This document shows, in pieces, positions 51,553-61,545 of a DNA stretch of 64,000 nucleotides. Source of the stretch: Peronospora farinosa (lineage: Eukaryota > Oomycota > Peronosporomycetes > Peronosporales > Peronosporaceae); NCBI GenBank assembly GCA_947646735.1, contig CANTFK010000985.1:248001-312000 (forward strand), read 5' to 3'. Below the pieces are notes generated by a model that saw nothing but the letters and a program-made list of their open reading frames with translations, was not told where the DNA came from and made no database searches. The translations under genes and the position numbers were made by a program. How positions within the stretch are numbered: position 1 is the stretch's first letter; the number at the start of each line of letters is the position of its first letter.

Positions 51553-54309
51553 ATGGAAGGGCGTGAGTGGCTTCAAATTGATACAGAAGTACCGTCAAAT
51601 GTCTATACACTAGATCTGCATAAATTGAGTGAGTGGGCGCGCATTTCCGAGTCAGAACTTGTACGTGGTTTGCAGTTGAAAGATGCTGTGGATATGCAAG
51701 GTGTTGTCGTGAATAGAGGCCAAGAAGTACCTTTTGAAGCGGTGGGAAAAACACGAGATGATGAAGAAGATGTTGAAGATCGATTTACTCGTCTTTTGCC
51801 CCCTGGAGCATCGGATTCTGGTGTGAAACAGGTTTTACTTACTGCAGCTTCAAGTACAATGTGTTTAGACGGTTCAGACACTCCCAAGTGCCTCATCATG
51901 CTCGGAGAATACACACTTATGGAGCATATTTTAGCTCAATTATTTGTAGCGGGAATGGAGAGAGTTGTCATTATTATCTCGTACTTTGGACACGAGATCA
52001 TGGAACATGTGAAACAGAGTTTTCTATACTCAAAGCTTCAGATTGAGTTCTTGAATCTAGGAGAAGAGACGTTTTATGGTCATGCACGGACCTTATTATC
52101 TGCTAGAGAATTGTTTACAAAACCCTTTTTGATTCACACAGCAGACCATATCTTTGATCGAGCGATTATTAGTCGCATGGCACATTTTGAACTGGAAGGA
52201 TGCGTTGCGTGCGTGCTCGTGGATGCTGATAGAGATAAGATAAAGGGTTTGCCAATGACGGCAGGTAAAGTGCTACTGGACTCGACGAACGAGACAATTT
52301 GTAAGATTGGACGTGGACTGAAGCAATTTGATGCTATTGATGCGGGTCTATTCTTGACAACGAGGAGACTATTTGCAGCACTGGAGATGTTGGCCTATGA
52401 GAAGCCAAAATATTCGCTAGCAGAAGCACTGAATGTACTGCGTCCGAGTTATGGATTAAAATATATGGAGACGGGCGGGGATGCCTGGCTGAGTGTAGAG
52501 ACTCAAGCGCAATTGGATGCAATTGTGGCCAGTAATAGCATTGCGTTGCTGTCGCCGTGGCCGGTGTTTGTCGCCAAGGAGCCAACACAAAGGGCACCAT
52601 CGCCAACTGCTGCTGGTGGGAGGAGCGTGTTTCTGGCTGTTTCAGCTGCTTCTGATGACTCAATGCTGCGCGCGGTTGACGCGCATGTTCGCCAATCAGC
52701 CGATGTGTTTGAAGGGTTTGTAGTTGGCGTGAACCAGCTGCAAGAAGTAGATAGTGCTACTACCACTGCGCGTACTGCAGCATCAGTTCAAGCACGCGAA
52801 AACACACCACTACTTGGTCTTTCGGCAAGATCACCCTCACGGCGCAATCGTGAAGGGATAAATGTACCTTTGGCAGTTCGACGCAAGCGGTCTTCATTCT
52901 TGGAACAAGCGGAAGATTCTTTTGTGTTATCCATACCATTTGAGAAATCACCCATCGTTAGTGTTGATACTAGCAACCCATACGATGAGACTGAAGGACC
53001 ATCAGCTATGAAGCGGATCGCTTATCTGATTGAGCTTCCACAGGTCACGGCGACTGGAGGTGGGCGTAGTGCAGTACAGGGAACATCGCAGCAGTTTGTG
53101 CTGGCTGTGCCCGATAGTGACACATTGTACAAGCGCCCCGGGCTATTACGCCAGTTGTCGTCACTGCCGACTGATGTCAAAGGCATTGCTGTGGAAACAA
53201 TTGAGTTTCGCAATGGCACAATGGAACTGCAGTTGCTTATCACACGCCAAGTGCCTTTCATTGGTTACGTGCTGCTATTTGCATCGCTGTTCACGATTTC
53301 GTCTTTGGGAGCGGCATTGGACCGGCAGCGTAATGTGGATCCTTTCATGAAACTGTTCTGGCGCACAAGCGCGTCCCTGATTGTATTTATTCCGCTTGCT
53401 GGAGGTGCACTGTACGACCGAGGCTTACCGCAATTCTCGACGCGGAATATGATCCTCTTCTTGACGTGCTCGCTCTCGTACACAGTCTTCCTCATGACAT
53501 TCCTATGGTCGCTGTCGCACACATCCATGGATCACGCTTACATATTTAATAACTGCCACTCGCTACTGATGCTCGTAGGGCGCCTGCTGCTTGGGCAATA
53601 CGTATCGCAATTCGAGGGTCTGGGAACTGCTATTGGTACTATCGGCGGAGCACTCACGACTTTGGATTATCAACCATCGTCTTCAATGGGAGTTGAAATG
53701 GTACCAGTATCATTGGCTGGTGACCTCGTTGCACTTGTAGGTGCCATTGGAGGTGCTTTGTACCTCATTACCGCCAAGAAACTACGTACTGAGATGGACA
53801 TCAGCATTTTATTTGTTGGCATGTTCGTATTATTTGCGCTGCTGATATTCCCAGTATTTTCACTACTTGACATTCCATTCGAGGCGTCTCGAGATCCTAA
53901 CATTGGCCTCTTCGGTTGGCTGCACCCGTCGCGTGCAGCATCAGAAGCTTATATTGTGCTCGTGTGCACGCTTGTCGGTACGCTAGGCTACATTGCTGCT
54001 ATCAAGTATTTTGCTCCCATTGTCGTGTCGGTCGTGATGCTCCTGGAGCCCGTGGTGGCTACTTTTATGGGTGTGGCAGTTGGTGTTGATGGATACTTGG
54101 GTGTGCTCACAGTTGTTGGCTCATCGCTGATCATCTTTGGTGTGGCTCTTGTGATCGTGTCCAATTCATCCAAGACCCAGACGATCGATGCAACGCCGGC
54201 CATGTCATTAACATCAACGGCTGTGCCCCAAGGTCTCAGTTTTACCACCACTAGCGGTCTGGAATTGCCACAACCAACCAACCAGACGACAAATGTGAGA
54301 TACACTTGA
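51553..54309 (+). CDS. Nucleotidyltransferase-EamA (DMT) transporter fusion protein
   Basis: Single-exon gene, 918 residues. Residues about 90-320 have the fold pattern of sugar/alcohol-phosphate nucleotidyltransferases: VLLTAASSTM, DTPKCLIMLGEYTLMEHIL, FVAGMERVVIIISYFGHEI, the metal-site-like HTADHIFDR, and AIDAGLFLTTRRLFAALEM. The glycine-rich G-x-G-T-R loop normally near the start is replaced by ASSTMCLDG. Residues 320-560 are a low-complexity, Ser/Arg-rich linker. Residues about 580-880 hold ten hydrophobic segments typical of EamA/DMT transporters (SYTVFLMTFLWSLSHTSMDH, then AYIFNNCHSLLMLVGRLLL, SVVMLLEPVVATFMGVAVG, LTVVGSSLIIFGVALVIVS). In bacterial lic1 loci, a DMT choline permease (LicB) and a phosphocholine cytidylyltransferase (LicC) are separate neighbours. 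This protein joins the same two types. The substrate is not known. Confidence 0.82.
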   Translation: MEGREWLQIDTEVPSNVYTLDLHKLSEWARISESELVRGLQLKDAVDMQGVVVNRGQEVPFEAVGKTRDDEEDVEDRFTRLLPPGASDSGVKQVLLTAASSTMCLDGSDTPKCLIMLGEYTLMEHILAQLFVAGMERVVIIISYFGHEIMEHVKQSFLYSKLQIEFLNLGEETFYGHARTLLSARELFTKPFLIHTADHIFDRAIISRMAHFELEGCVACVLVDADRDKIKGLPMTAGKVLLDSTNETICKIGRGLKQFDAIDAGLFLTTRRLFAALEMLAYEKPKYSLAEALNVLRPSYGLKYMETGGDAWLSVETQAQLDAIVASNSIALLSPWPVFVAKEPTQRAPSPTAAGGRSVFLAVSAASDDSMLRAVDAHVRQSADVFEGFVVGVNQLQEVDSATTTARTAASVQARENTPLLGLSARSPSRRNREGINVPLAVRRKRSSFLEQAEDSFVLSIPFEKSPIVSVDTSNPYDETEGPSAMKRIAYLIELPQVTATGGGRSAVQGTSQQFVLAVPDSDTLYKRPGLLRQLSSLPTDVKGIAVETIEFRNGTMELQLLITRQVPFIGYVLLFASLFTISSLGAALDRQRNVDPFMKLFWRTSASLIVFIPLAGGALYDRGLPQFSTRNMILFLTCSLSYTVFLMTFLWSLSHTSMDHAYIFNNCHSLLMLVGRLLLGQYVSQFEGLGTAIGTIGGALTTLDYQPSSSMGVEMVPVSLAGDLVALVGAIGGALYLITAKKLRTEMDISILFVGMFVLFALLIFPVFSLLDIPFEASRDPNIGLFGWLHPSRAASEAYIVLVCTLVGTLGYIAAIKYFAPIVVSVVMLLEPVVATFMGVAVGVDGYLGVLTVVGSSLIIFGVALVIVSNSSKTQTIDATPAMSLTSTAVPQGLSFTTTSGLELPQPTNQTTNVRYT

Positions 54310-54511
54310 CCAAGGATTACAAGCATATGAATATGACGCCAGCCATCAATTCCTGTCGATTGGATTGATAGGTTTGTCCTGCAGGTAGGTAGGTAGGTAC
54401 ATGACGTTAAAGGTGCAGCTTAGCGCAACGTACTCTTGCATCTATGTTGCTTGTTCAATTCCTAATCGCGTCTTATGTTGCTCATTGTTTTGATAAAATC
54501 TACCTCACAAA

Positions 54512-55792
54512 ATGAAGATCGTGGCACTTAATATGCGTCTACGTGAGGCCTTTTCAGCGCTGCTGAAGGACTTCCCGTCTTCTCACGCCTTGTCCAACGT
54601 CTCCAATAGACGTCCTTTTGTCTTGCACTCTCAATCCTCGTTTTTCGTGGCCTCTACAGACCTCTACACGCAACACTGTCGTTTGATATTAACGCGTCTC
54701 AATTCCTATCAATATGACTCTGCAAGTGCGTTTCTACTCGATCTGGAGCAATTGGAGTGCGTGGCCGAGTCCGTAGTAATCAAGCAGCAAGTGAAGGATC
54801 TTTTTGAGCGTCTCACGGTCTCTGAAAGTGAGAAACAAGGCGAGGAAAGATCAGTGAAGGTTTCTAATCAATGCGGGACGACGGTCTCATTAGGCTCGAG
54901 TTGTGGCGTTCCTGGGCTTCAGGAAGTCACGTCCATTGGATCAGAAGCAGGAGAGACCGAGGCGAACACCATGTGGTTGTGTAACTTGACAATGAACCAC
55001 GAGATTGTGACTATCGGGACTTTTCGGACAAAGGAAGAGGCACTACAAGGGTATGAAGAGCAGAGGAAGTTTATGATGGAAAACATTGCCGAATTCAAGA
55101 AGTTGCAGCTATTTGTTGCTAAAAGGGAGGAAGAACAACGTGAAGAAGACCGAAGGGTGTTAAAGGAAGCAGTGGCTCAGTGTCATCCGAGATTCATGAC
55201 GATGAAAGTGACTCCCGTGACTGCTCTGACCTCTGGACCTCCTGTAAACAACATGACGTCGATGACAAGAGGGACTCCGCAGATGGTGGCGAGAAGTATT
55301 GCAGTAGATGCTGCTGTTTTATTACCGAAGGTGAATGCTATGCCGTCGTCAGAGACTGGAGGCGCATCACCACGAAGAGTTGCAAGGACTGTTAAGAGAC
55401 AGAGAGCAGAGAATATCAGTAGTGCTACTTTGTCCACGAAGAAGCACAAAGTGGGATCAGCTACTGCGAGTAACTCATCAGTAGATGGCCGATCGTATCT
55501 GAAATTACGTCGGCTTATTCAGAAGCGTTTATGCCGACATCTAAAAGGAAGAGAAGTGTGCGTGCTGTCAAACCCGAACAAACTTGACGGGAGATTGCGG
55601 GCTTCTGGACGCCTTGAGGCCGGCAAAGTATTTTCATTCCGCCGCAAGAAGCAGATGGCCTTTGCTGACTACGTATGTGACGAACTGGGTCGAGCTGAGT
55701 CGGCATGTGCGCACATGATCCTTGTTCGATCAAAAGAAAGTATCGATGACCATCTGAAAGTTTGCGACGCTTTCTTGGACAAGAAACGTTGA
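54512..55792 (+). CDS. Conserved-looking protein of unknown function
   Basis: Single-exon gene, 426 residues. Three parts can be seen: residues 1-110, helical, with a segment like the second half of a bromodomain-type helix bundle (YQYDSASAFLLDLEQLE); residues 145-215, MWLCNLTMNHEIVTIGTF followed by EEALQGYEEQRKFMMENI, a compact alpha/beta unit plus coiled coil; and residues 325-426, a basic-to-mixed domain (YLKLRRLIQKRLCRHLKGR through MILVRSKESIDDHLKV). Between them are Ser/Thr-rich linkers and a basic nuclear-type cluster (RRVARTVKRQRAEN). I do not recognise the family. A nuclear protein is the likeliest reading. It converges on VPS39 with 156 bp between the stop codons. Confidence 0.6.
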   Translation: MKIVALNMRLREAFSALLKDFPSSHALSNVSNRRPFVLHSQSSFFVASTDLYTQHCRLILTRLNSYQYDSASAFLLDLEQLECVAESVVIKQQVKDLFERLTVSESEKQGEERSVKVSNQCGTTVSLGSSCGVPGLQEVTSIGSEAGETEANTMWLCNLTMNHEIVTIGTFRTKEEALQGYEEQRKFMMENIAEFKKLQLFVAKREEEQREEDRRVLKEAVAQCHPRFMTMKVTPVTALTSGPPVNNMTSMTRGTPQMVARSIAVDAAVLLPKVNAMPSSETGGASPRRVARTVKRQRAENISSATLSTKKHKVGSATASNSSVDGRSYLKLRRLIQKRLCRHLKGREVCVLSNPNKLDGRLRASGRLEAGKVFSFRRKKQMAFADYVCDELGRAESACAHMILVRSKESIDDHLKVCDAFLDKKR

Positions 55793-55948
55793 GCTGGCCT
55801 ATACACAACACGCAAAAAAAAGTAAGAAGACATCGTGCTGACGAGCTGATGGGTGTACCTACCTTGTCTAATATGAATTTTGTGCATACACCATGCAGTT
55901 TCACTACGTTCTGTTTCCTCCAACCCTTACAACAAAGCCACGCGACGC

Positions 55949-58900
55949 TTAGGAAAAGCGCTCGCCCGTTACGGGGCAAAGCTGGAGATTGCTGTTGGTG
56001 CAATTGTAATGCACGACCTTTCCATTTGGGTAGACAGCGAACACAATGTCGCCGATACGCTTGCGACACACAGGGCAAAGCGTATTCGGGTCAACCTGTA
56101 CACTTTGGGTCAGACGCTCGACACGGTCGCATTGGACTTGCAAGTTGTAGACGTTCGACAACGACTTGGTGATGCTCATCTCGCGCACATTGTGGGCACT
56201 ATGTGGTAACGCCTGCGCGAAAAATTCACCCAGCTTTGACAATGGTGTGCTTGGTGGCACCACCTCCAGCACTGCAGCGCTATCCAGGCTTTTGCCGTGA
56301 CGCGCGAGCAGTTGAAAGCCGAAGTCGTTAAACGCGGCTTTTTTGGACTCATCACGAGGGGAGAAGCAAATTGTCAACAGCTTCATCAGGGCCTCGTTGC
56401 GCTCCATTGCCGCACCAGCTCCAACGTGTTGGTTGGTAGATGATGATGATCCAGCCGACAGAGCACGCGCTCCGTATTTGACAGAATAGCTCTCGGCACC
56501 ACGCAAGTCGTTTAACTCGTAAACTAGCGAGGTAATGGCTTCCTCATGCAGTGCACCTCGGCCACAAAGAATCACAAACTCATTGTACAGCGGCTTGCCC
56601 TTAATCTTCTCGACTAGCGGAGTCACGTCATAGCGTGAAGATCCAGATTTGAGGAATTTAAGCAGCCGCTTGCGTGCATCACCCAACGCGCCAGGCTCTT
56701 TACCTGGTTGAGATTTTGACGGTACCTCTCCCTTGGCAACCAGTCGCAGGGTTTCATCCAGATACTCCAGCGCCAAGCGGGTGTGATGTGGATCAACAAC
56801 AACTGATACCGCGCCACCATCTGTCCCACGCGTGGGCTCGTCGTCATCATCATTGTCGCCAGCTAAGAAGTGACTATAACTGTCATTAACCCGCAGCTCT
56901 GCAGCATCTTGGTCAGCAAATGCAGTGAAACCTCGGCTACTTCCCTCTTTTGCGCTTCCGCTGTCGCCTACGGCAGCTGTCGCACCAGTCTCACCAGTCG
57001 CCTTGACGAGGGTCTCAAGGTACCGTTGAACAATAGCGGGGTCATTTGAATGCTCTCGCAAATGTGCAACCACATCGTTCGATGGTAAAGGTGGCCGACG
57101 GTCAGTGAAAATGCGCAAAGCTAGCTTGGCAGATGTGGCCTTAATAATCCAAATCGACTGCTTAAAGATAAATTCACTTTCTGACTCTGGCACCATCACC
57201 AGTACATCGATTGCTGCTTCGATCGGAGATTTTGGCATACCGCTTGAGCCACCACGTTGCTTGTACTCGCCGTGGTGCAACAGAGCAAAAATCTCTAGGG
57301 CCTCGTCGTACTTTTCGTGAGCACACAGCAGCTGACCAGCCTCGTAGTAAAGTTTGTGTTTCGTCAGCAGCGACTGCGATGCTTCCAATTCAAGGGCACA
57401 TCCTCCAGGAGATCCGGACGGGCTCTCCACATCCGGATTAGGCTCTTGAATAAGAACAAGCAATTCCTTGTACCTCTTATAGTGAATATAAAGACGAAAG
57501 AGCGCAGTGTCAATGGCTTCGACGCGACGCGCATCCTTGGGATTTCCGGATGACGCAGAACGGCTTCTTGACGATGACGTCGGGTGCGTGCGGGCACGAG
57601 CCTTATCCCGCATATGTTTCTTGTGTTGGTTGAGAAACTTGAGAAGTGCTTTTTGCGCAGCACTGACGAGATCTGCCGCATCACTTGAGGCAATTTCACT
57701 GTTCAAAGGAGCACGCGGGGTTGATAGTAGTTCCTGGATAACCGATGTAATATCAGGTGCAGAGCTGCTGCCCCGCGGAAGCACCTCAGGCTTGAAAATG
57801 GAAGGTTCATATGCAAACGAGGTGCACTGAAGCTCTGGAAAAAAGGCGATGAACTCACATGGTTCTATAGCAGCACGGTACATGTAATCTGCAGCACTGT
57901 CAAACTCCAAGCGACGCAATAGTGCGACTGTAGCCTGGCGCTGGAATCGTTTGATCTTGCTGCGCTGCTTATCACTCGACAAGGCCGAAATAGACTTGCG
58001 AACCAAGCTTTGTGCCTCTTCAATCTGTCCACGGTCCAAGAGCTCTCCAACTTGTTGATCAAGTGGCATCGGTTCGATCTTCATCACACTCGACGTTCCA
58101 TTCATTTCTCTCACACCGACAAGCACGATATCTTCACTATCCCCACTTGGTCTCGGTTCCATATCCCACTTCATTCCATTCGCAAACATACACACTGCTC
58201 GAGTCAATGGCATAGTCTGGACCAAGGTTCCATCATTGGCTCGATGGATCTCTACCCCAACTCTCGGCACCAGTGCCATCAAGTAGGAAGATGAAAACTC
58301 CACTTGTTGTGGACTCTGAGACCATGTGATTGAGTTCTTGGCCACTGTGTCTCCAGTAAACCCGACAAACACTCCTACTCGATCCATCACAGCAACTAGA
58401 ATTTCTTCCTTGGGCAGTAATTTCACAACTGGAAAAACGGTTGCGTCTTGAATTCCAGGTGTATTGATCGGTGTCGCTTCTCCCAATTTGTCATTCAGTA
58501 GATAATAATTTTTCCGATATCCAACCACGACTTTGTTCCGATACCAACTCATAGCTTCAGGTACATCTTGTGTACTAAATTCCCGTAAAAAAGTATAACT
58601 TTTATCACTGCTATGGTATTGATAAATTACAATAGCTTTTCGTTTAAGTAACCCCACCCCCAGACGAAAATGAGGTGGTCCACGTTGATTCACACATACG
58701 AGACGAACTTGATGTGGGTTGGCTTTGGAGAAGTCAAAGTCCAGTGGTTTAAGGTCTGTAGCGCCATGAGCAGAGATTTCTCCATTTGATACAACAATAA
58801 GCATTCGTATATGAGGAACGGCCAGTAATTGTTCGATTCGTTTACCATGTGGAAACGTATACGAAGCTGTAGACGTCGAAGTACCTTTTCGTGTGTCATA

Positions 58901-59038
58901 CATAACAATGCGACCATCTTTCGAACCTACAACGACACGGGATGAATAATGGGTCACACATTCAAGTTTGCCATCGAAACCAGTAACGATTGCGGTTGAA
59001 CGAAATGCTGCGCGCTGTTCATTCGAAGAGGAAGACAT
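55949..59038 (-). CDS. VPS39: HOPS complex subunit VPS39/VAM6
   Basis: Single-exon gene, 1,029 residues from ATG 59,038 (MSSSSNEQRAAF). A longer open frame upstream begins only with TTG. Residues 1-340 form the citron-homology (CNH) beta-propeller (LECVTHYSSRVVVGSKDGR, then VPEAMSWYRNKVVVGYRKN). Residues 340-900 are helical clathrin-repeat-like solenoid. The end has the zinc-ribbon-like motif CPVCRKRIGDIVFAVYPNG followed by VVHYNC, diagnostic for VPS39 against the related VPS3/TGFBRAP1. VPS39 is the Ypt7/Rab7-binding subunit of HOPS, which tethers late endosomes, autophagosomes and vacuoles. It is cytosolic, recruited to the vacuolar membrane. Confidence 0.9.
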   Translation of the reverse strand: MSSSSNEQRAAFRSTAIVTGFDGKLECVTHYSSRVVVGSKDGRIVMYDTRKGTSTSTASYTFPHGKRIEQLLAVPHIRMLIVVSNGEISAHGATDLKPLDFDFSKANPHQVRLVCVNQRGPPHFRLGVGLLKRKAIVIYQYHSSDKSYTFLREFSTQDVPEAMSWYRNKVVVGYRKNYYLLNDKLGEATPINTPGIQDATVFPVVKLLPKEEILVAVMDRVGVFVGFTGDTVAKNSITWSQSPQQVEFSSSYLMALVPRVGVEIHRANDGTLVQTMPLTRAVCMFANGMKWDMEPRPSGDSEDIVLVGVREMNGTSSVMKIEPMPLDQQVGELLDRGQIEEAQSLVRKSISALSSDKQRSKIKRFQRQATVALLRRLEFDSAADYMYRAAIEPCEFIAFFPELQCTSFAYEPSIFKPEVLPRGSSSAPDITSVIQELLSTPRAPLNSEIASSDAADLVSAAQKALLKFLNQHKKHMRDKARARTHPTSSSRSRSASSGNPKDARRVEAIDTALFRLYIHYKRYKELLVLIQEPNPDVESPSGSPGGCALELEASQSLLTKHKLYYEAGQLLCAHEKYDEALEIFALLHHGEYKQRGGSSGMPKSPIEAAIDVLVMVPESESEFIFKQSIWIIKATSAKLALRIFTDRRPPLPSNDVVAHLREHSNDPAIVQRYLETLVKATGETGATAAVGDSGSAKEGSSRGFTAFADQDAAELRVNDSYSHFLAGDNDDDDEPTRGTDGGAVSVVVDPHHTRLALEYLDETLRLVAKGEVPSKSQPGKEPGALGDARKRLLKFLKSGSSRYDVTPLVEKIKGKPLYNEFVILCGRGALHEEAITSLVYELNDLRGAESYSVKYGARALSAGSSSSTNQHVGAGAAMERNEALMKLLTICFSPRDESKKAAFNDFGFQLLARHGKSLDSAAVLEVVPPSTPLSKLGEFFAQALPHSAHNVREMSITKSLSNVYNLQVQCDRVERLTQSVQVDPNTLCPVCRKRIGDIVFAVYPNGKVVHYNCTNSNLQLCPVTGERFS

Positions 59039-59500
59039 GACGAGCCACCCAAGAGATATGAGAGAGCTTTTCTCTCTCGCCTTGTGTAGACTCGACAATC
59101 ATGTGGTTTACATAAAGTTACAGAATATTGTTTTTTTTAACGAATTGGAATTGACGTGGGTTTTAAGAGCTAGAGTGGGAAGTTTTAGTTATTTCTTACC
59201 TTTGTTTTTTTATTTTCCCACTTGGTTGATCCTTATTAGGGGTACAAGCAAGTGCAGCTAGATGTGCTGTGGGAGTTAATGGCCTCTAATCAACGTACAC
59301 ATATTCTAATGGGAGTGATTTGCTATTCGCATGAAGAAAGAGTGATGCAATCGACAATCTAAGACCAAGAAGCTGCCGTTGTAGCTACAGCTATTGTTAT
59401 TCATCTCCAAATATAACAAGTTGGAAATTCGTTAAAACTTACAACTCAAATGTTAAATCAATGATATAGAAAACCTTAATGTATTTTGTTACCGCGGTAA
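59039..59500. other. Intergenic region
   Basis: No gene is seen in 460 bp between the start of VPS39 and the end of the photolyase gene (both minus strand). T-rich runs occur near 59,130 and 59,205. The VPS39 promoter should be here. Confidence 0.5.
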
Positions 59501-61240
59501 TTACTCTTCATTGGACTCGGACGAGCTCACTGAGTCCTCACGTGAACGCTTTCGTGTGGATGTAGAAGTCGGTGGAGACCCATATTCTTTATTGGCATAT
59601 GACATCTTCATTCCATCCAAGCACTTGCCCATCGCGGTTTTGTGTTGCACAATAGGAGAAGGATAATCTTTGCCGATAACGCAACCCGACGCATGCTGTA
59701 GAGTAAGTGGTGCTTTCCATGGCTCGTAGATATACTTGGCTGGCAGTTTTTTTAGTGCTGGGATATACTTCTTGATGAAAAGTCCTTCGGGGTCGTATTT
59801 CTTGCCAAAGGATATCGGAGAATACACTCGGAAGTATGCCGTAAAGAAATGGCTAGCGCTAAGCCACAGCCAGTTGCCAGCGTTAATGCTCCAGTCATGG
59901 TCAATCAGCCGCTCTTGGAAAACCTCGAGCCCACGCACCCACGAAATATATAAATCACCGCGTGTAAGGAAACAAGCTACCGAGTGACGTGCTAGGTGAT
60001 GCACCCAACCTTCCTCCTTTAGCTGGATCATGATGGCGTCAATCCAGGGGAAACCAGTCTGACCATTTTTCCAAGCCTCAAACTGAGTACGAGCAAGCTT
60101 GTCGTCGTCAGTCATGTCCTCCTCTCTATCTGGAATTGTATGCCACCGCCAATTTACCTGCAAGCAAATACGGTTCTCCTCCATCTTATCAAAATACGGG
60201 TTGGCATGGCCATGACAATGGTAGAATTCCCGCCAAAGAAGTTGTCCATCCAAACTCACAGGTGGTCTTGATACTTTTTTCTGTTTCTCTTGAATAGATC
60301 GCACTCGATGATAAAATGTCCGCGGACTGAGACAACCAAAAAACAAGTACGAACTCATCGTAGTTGTCGACGCAGTCGGAGGCATTTGAGCAGGAGAGGT
60401 CTTGGGTTTCTCAAACTTACCCACGCGGTCTTCATCTTTACAAAAGTCATCTAGAATCTGTAAAGCTTTCTGCTCACCACCATAGATAAACGAGTGTTTC
60501 TTAAGCGGTTTGTACCCAAAATCCGTCAGTTCTGGCAGTGTGAACTTGAGCTCGGGACCGGCAATCTCGTGCAGTTGACTTTGAATGGACTGGTCATCCT
60601 GTTCTTCATCCTTCTCTGCTGCTTTAGCTCCATCTTTCCAATAGTCAACTACATACTGATATAACTCACTGTTCGTTCTCGTGGGGGTAGGAAGATTGTC
60701 CGGTGTTGGAAGCGGCTGAGATGGTTTTGGCTGCGTGGCCGCTGCTTTAAGGAACGACTGGTACGTCTTAGGAGCTCCTCCTTTATTATCTGCAATCACT
60801 GCATCCAAATCGTATAAATTGTATCCGTTCGTCGTGTGGGTTTCCACACTCAGACTCTTTGCCAACGCTATTACACGATTGTCTCGCTCGACAGCGTAAG
60901 GTTCACAAGCGGCATCAAAGTACAAGTGTGTGATCCCCCACGCCGGTAAAAGTCGTTTCAGTACTTCCACTCCGTCGCCTTTTGCAACCACAAGATGTGA
61001 ACCACGTGCAGTTAAAGCGTTGGACAAGTCCGATAAACTCTCGAGCAGAAACTGGAAACGAGTCGCACCGCATCGCATGAGTTGGGGTCGCTGGATAATG
61101 TACAGCGGGATAAACTCCACCTTGTCGTCCTTCTCCTTCTTCTTCTTTTTCTCTTGCTGGTGGACGAGTGTCAGTGCCGCATTAAGCGCCAAGTTGTCGT
61201 GTAGACGAAGATCGCGACGGAACCACAGTAGCACTCGCAT
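59501..61240 (-). CDS. Photolyase/cryptochrome family flavoprotein, (6-4) photolyase type
   Basis: Single-exon gene, 579 residues from ATG 61,240 (MRVLLWFRRDLRLHDN). The N-terminal antenna-binding domain comes first, with a lysine-rich insert (KKKKKEKDDK) not usual in the family. The FAD-binding region then shows LDGQLLWREFYHCHGHANP, FPWIDAIMIQLKEEGWVHH followed by LARHSVACFLTRGDLYISW, and INAGNWLWLSASHFF. The two histidines of HHLARH correspond to the catalytic pair of (6-4) photolyases, and the W-L-W near the end belongs to the electron-transfer tryptophans. The Ser-rich tail is short. The enzyme repairs UV (6-4) photoproducts with blue light, or senses light if repair was lost. The motif set favours repair. 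It starts 305 bp from the divergent AFI1/DENN gene. Confidence 0.9.
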   Translation of the reverse strand: MRVLLWFRRDLRLHDNLALNAALTLVHQQEKKKKKEKDDKVEFIPLYIIQRPQLMRCGATRFQFLLESLSDLSNALTARGSHLVVAKGDGVEVLKRLLPAWGITHLYFDAACEPYAVERDNRVIALAKSLSVETHTTNGYNLYDLDAVIADNKGGAPKTYQSFLKAAATQPKPSQPLPTPDNLPTPTRTNSELYQYVVDYWKDGAKAAEKDEEQDDQSIQSQLHEIAGPELKFTLPELTDFGYKPLKKHSFIYGGEQKALQILDDFCKDEDRVGKFEKPKTSPAQMPPTASTTTMSSYLFFGCLSPRTFYHRVRSIQEKQKKVSRPPVSLDGQLLWREFYHCHGHANPYFDKMEENRICLQVNWRWHTIPDREEDMTDDDKLARTQFEAWKNGQTGFPWIDAIMIQLKEEGWVHHLARHSVACFLTRGDLYISWVRGLEVFQERLIDHDWSINAGNWLWLSASHFFTAYFRVYSPISFGKKYDPEGLFIKKYIPALKKLPAKYIYEPWKAPLTLQHASGCVIGKDYPSPIVQHKTAMGKCLDGMKMSYANKEYGSPPTSTSTRKRSREDSVSSSESNEE

Positions 61241-61545
61241 GGTTGTTTTAATGGGTAGAAAGATAATTTTTGATTGTTGAGAATATATTAGCAAGTAAAA
61301 ATAGCGTAAGATATTAATTCGTTGTATGATGAAGAGACGTTTGCAGCCGATCTTACGTCAAGGGTCGTTGGTTGGATAGAACAAATTAGAATAAAAGTGT
61401 TAAAATGATTCATCGTATGAATTTAACATTTAAAAAGCTTTAAAACCATCATGATACTGTCATATTTCATAAAGTAAAACCAGGTTTTGACATGACAGAT
61501 GTTAACGCCTGCGTCATCATGATCGTGATATAGCTTTAAAAGAGC

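Noticed and set aside
54380..54402. (GTAG)n run between the transporter fusion and the next gene
   Set aside because: A short simple repeat of about four units; ordinary.
40799..61240. A functional UV-repair cluster of DDB1 and photolyase
   Set aside because: They are about 15 kb apart, on opposite strands, with unrelated genes between; co-location is not evidence of a shared system.
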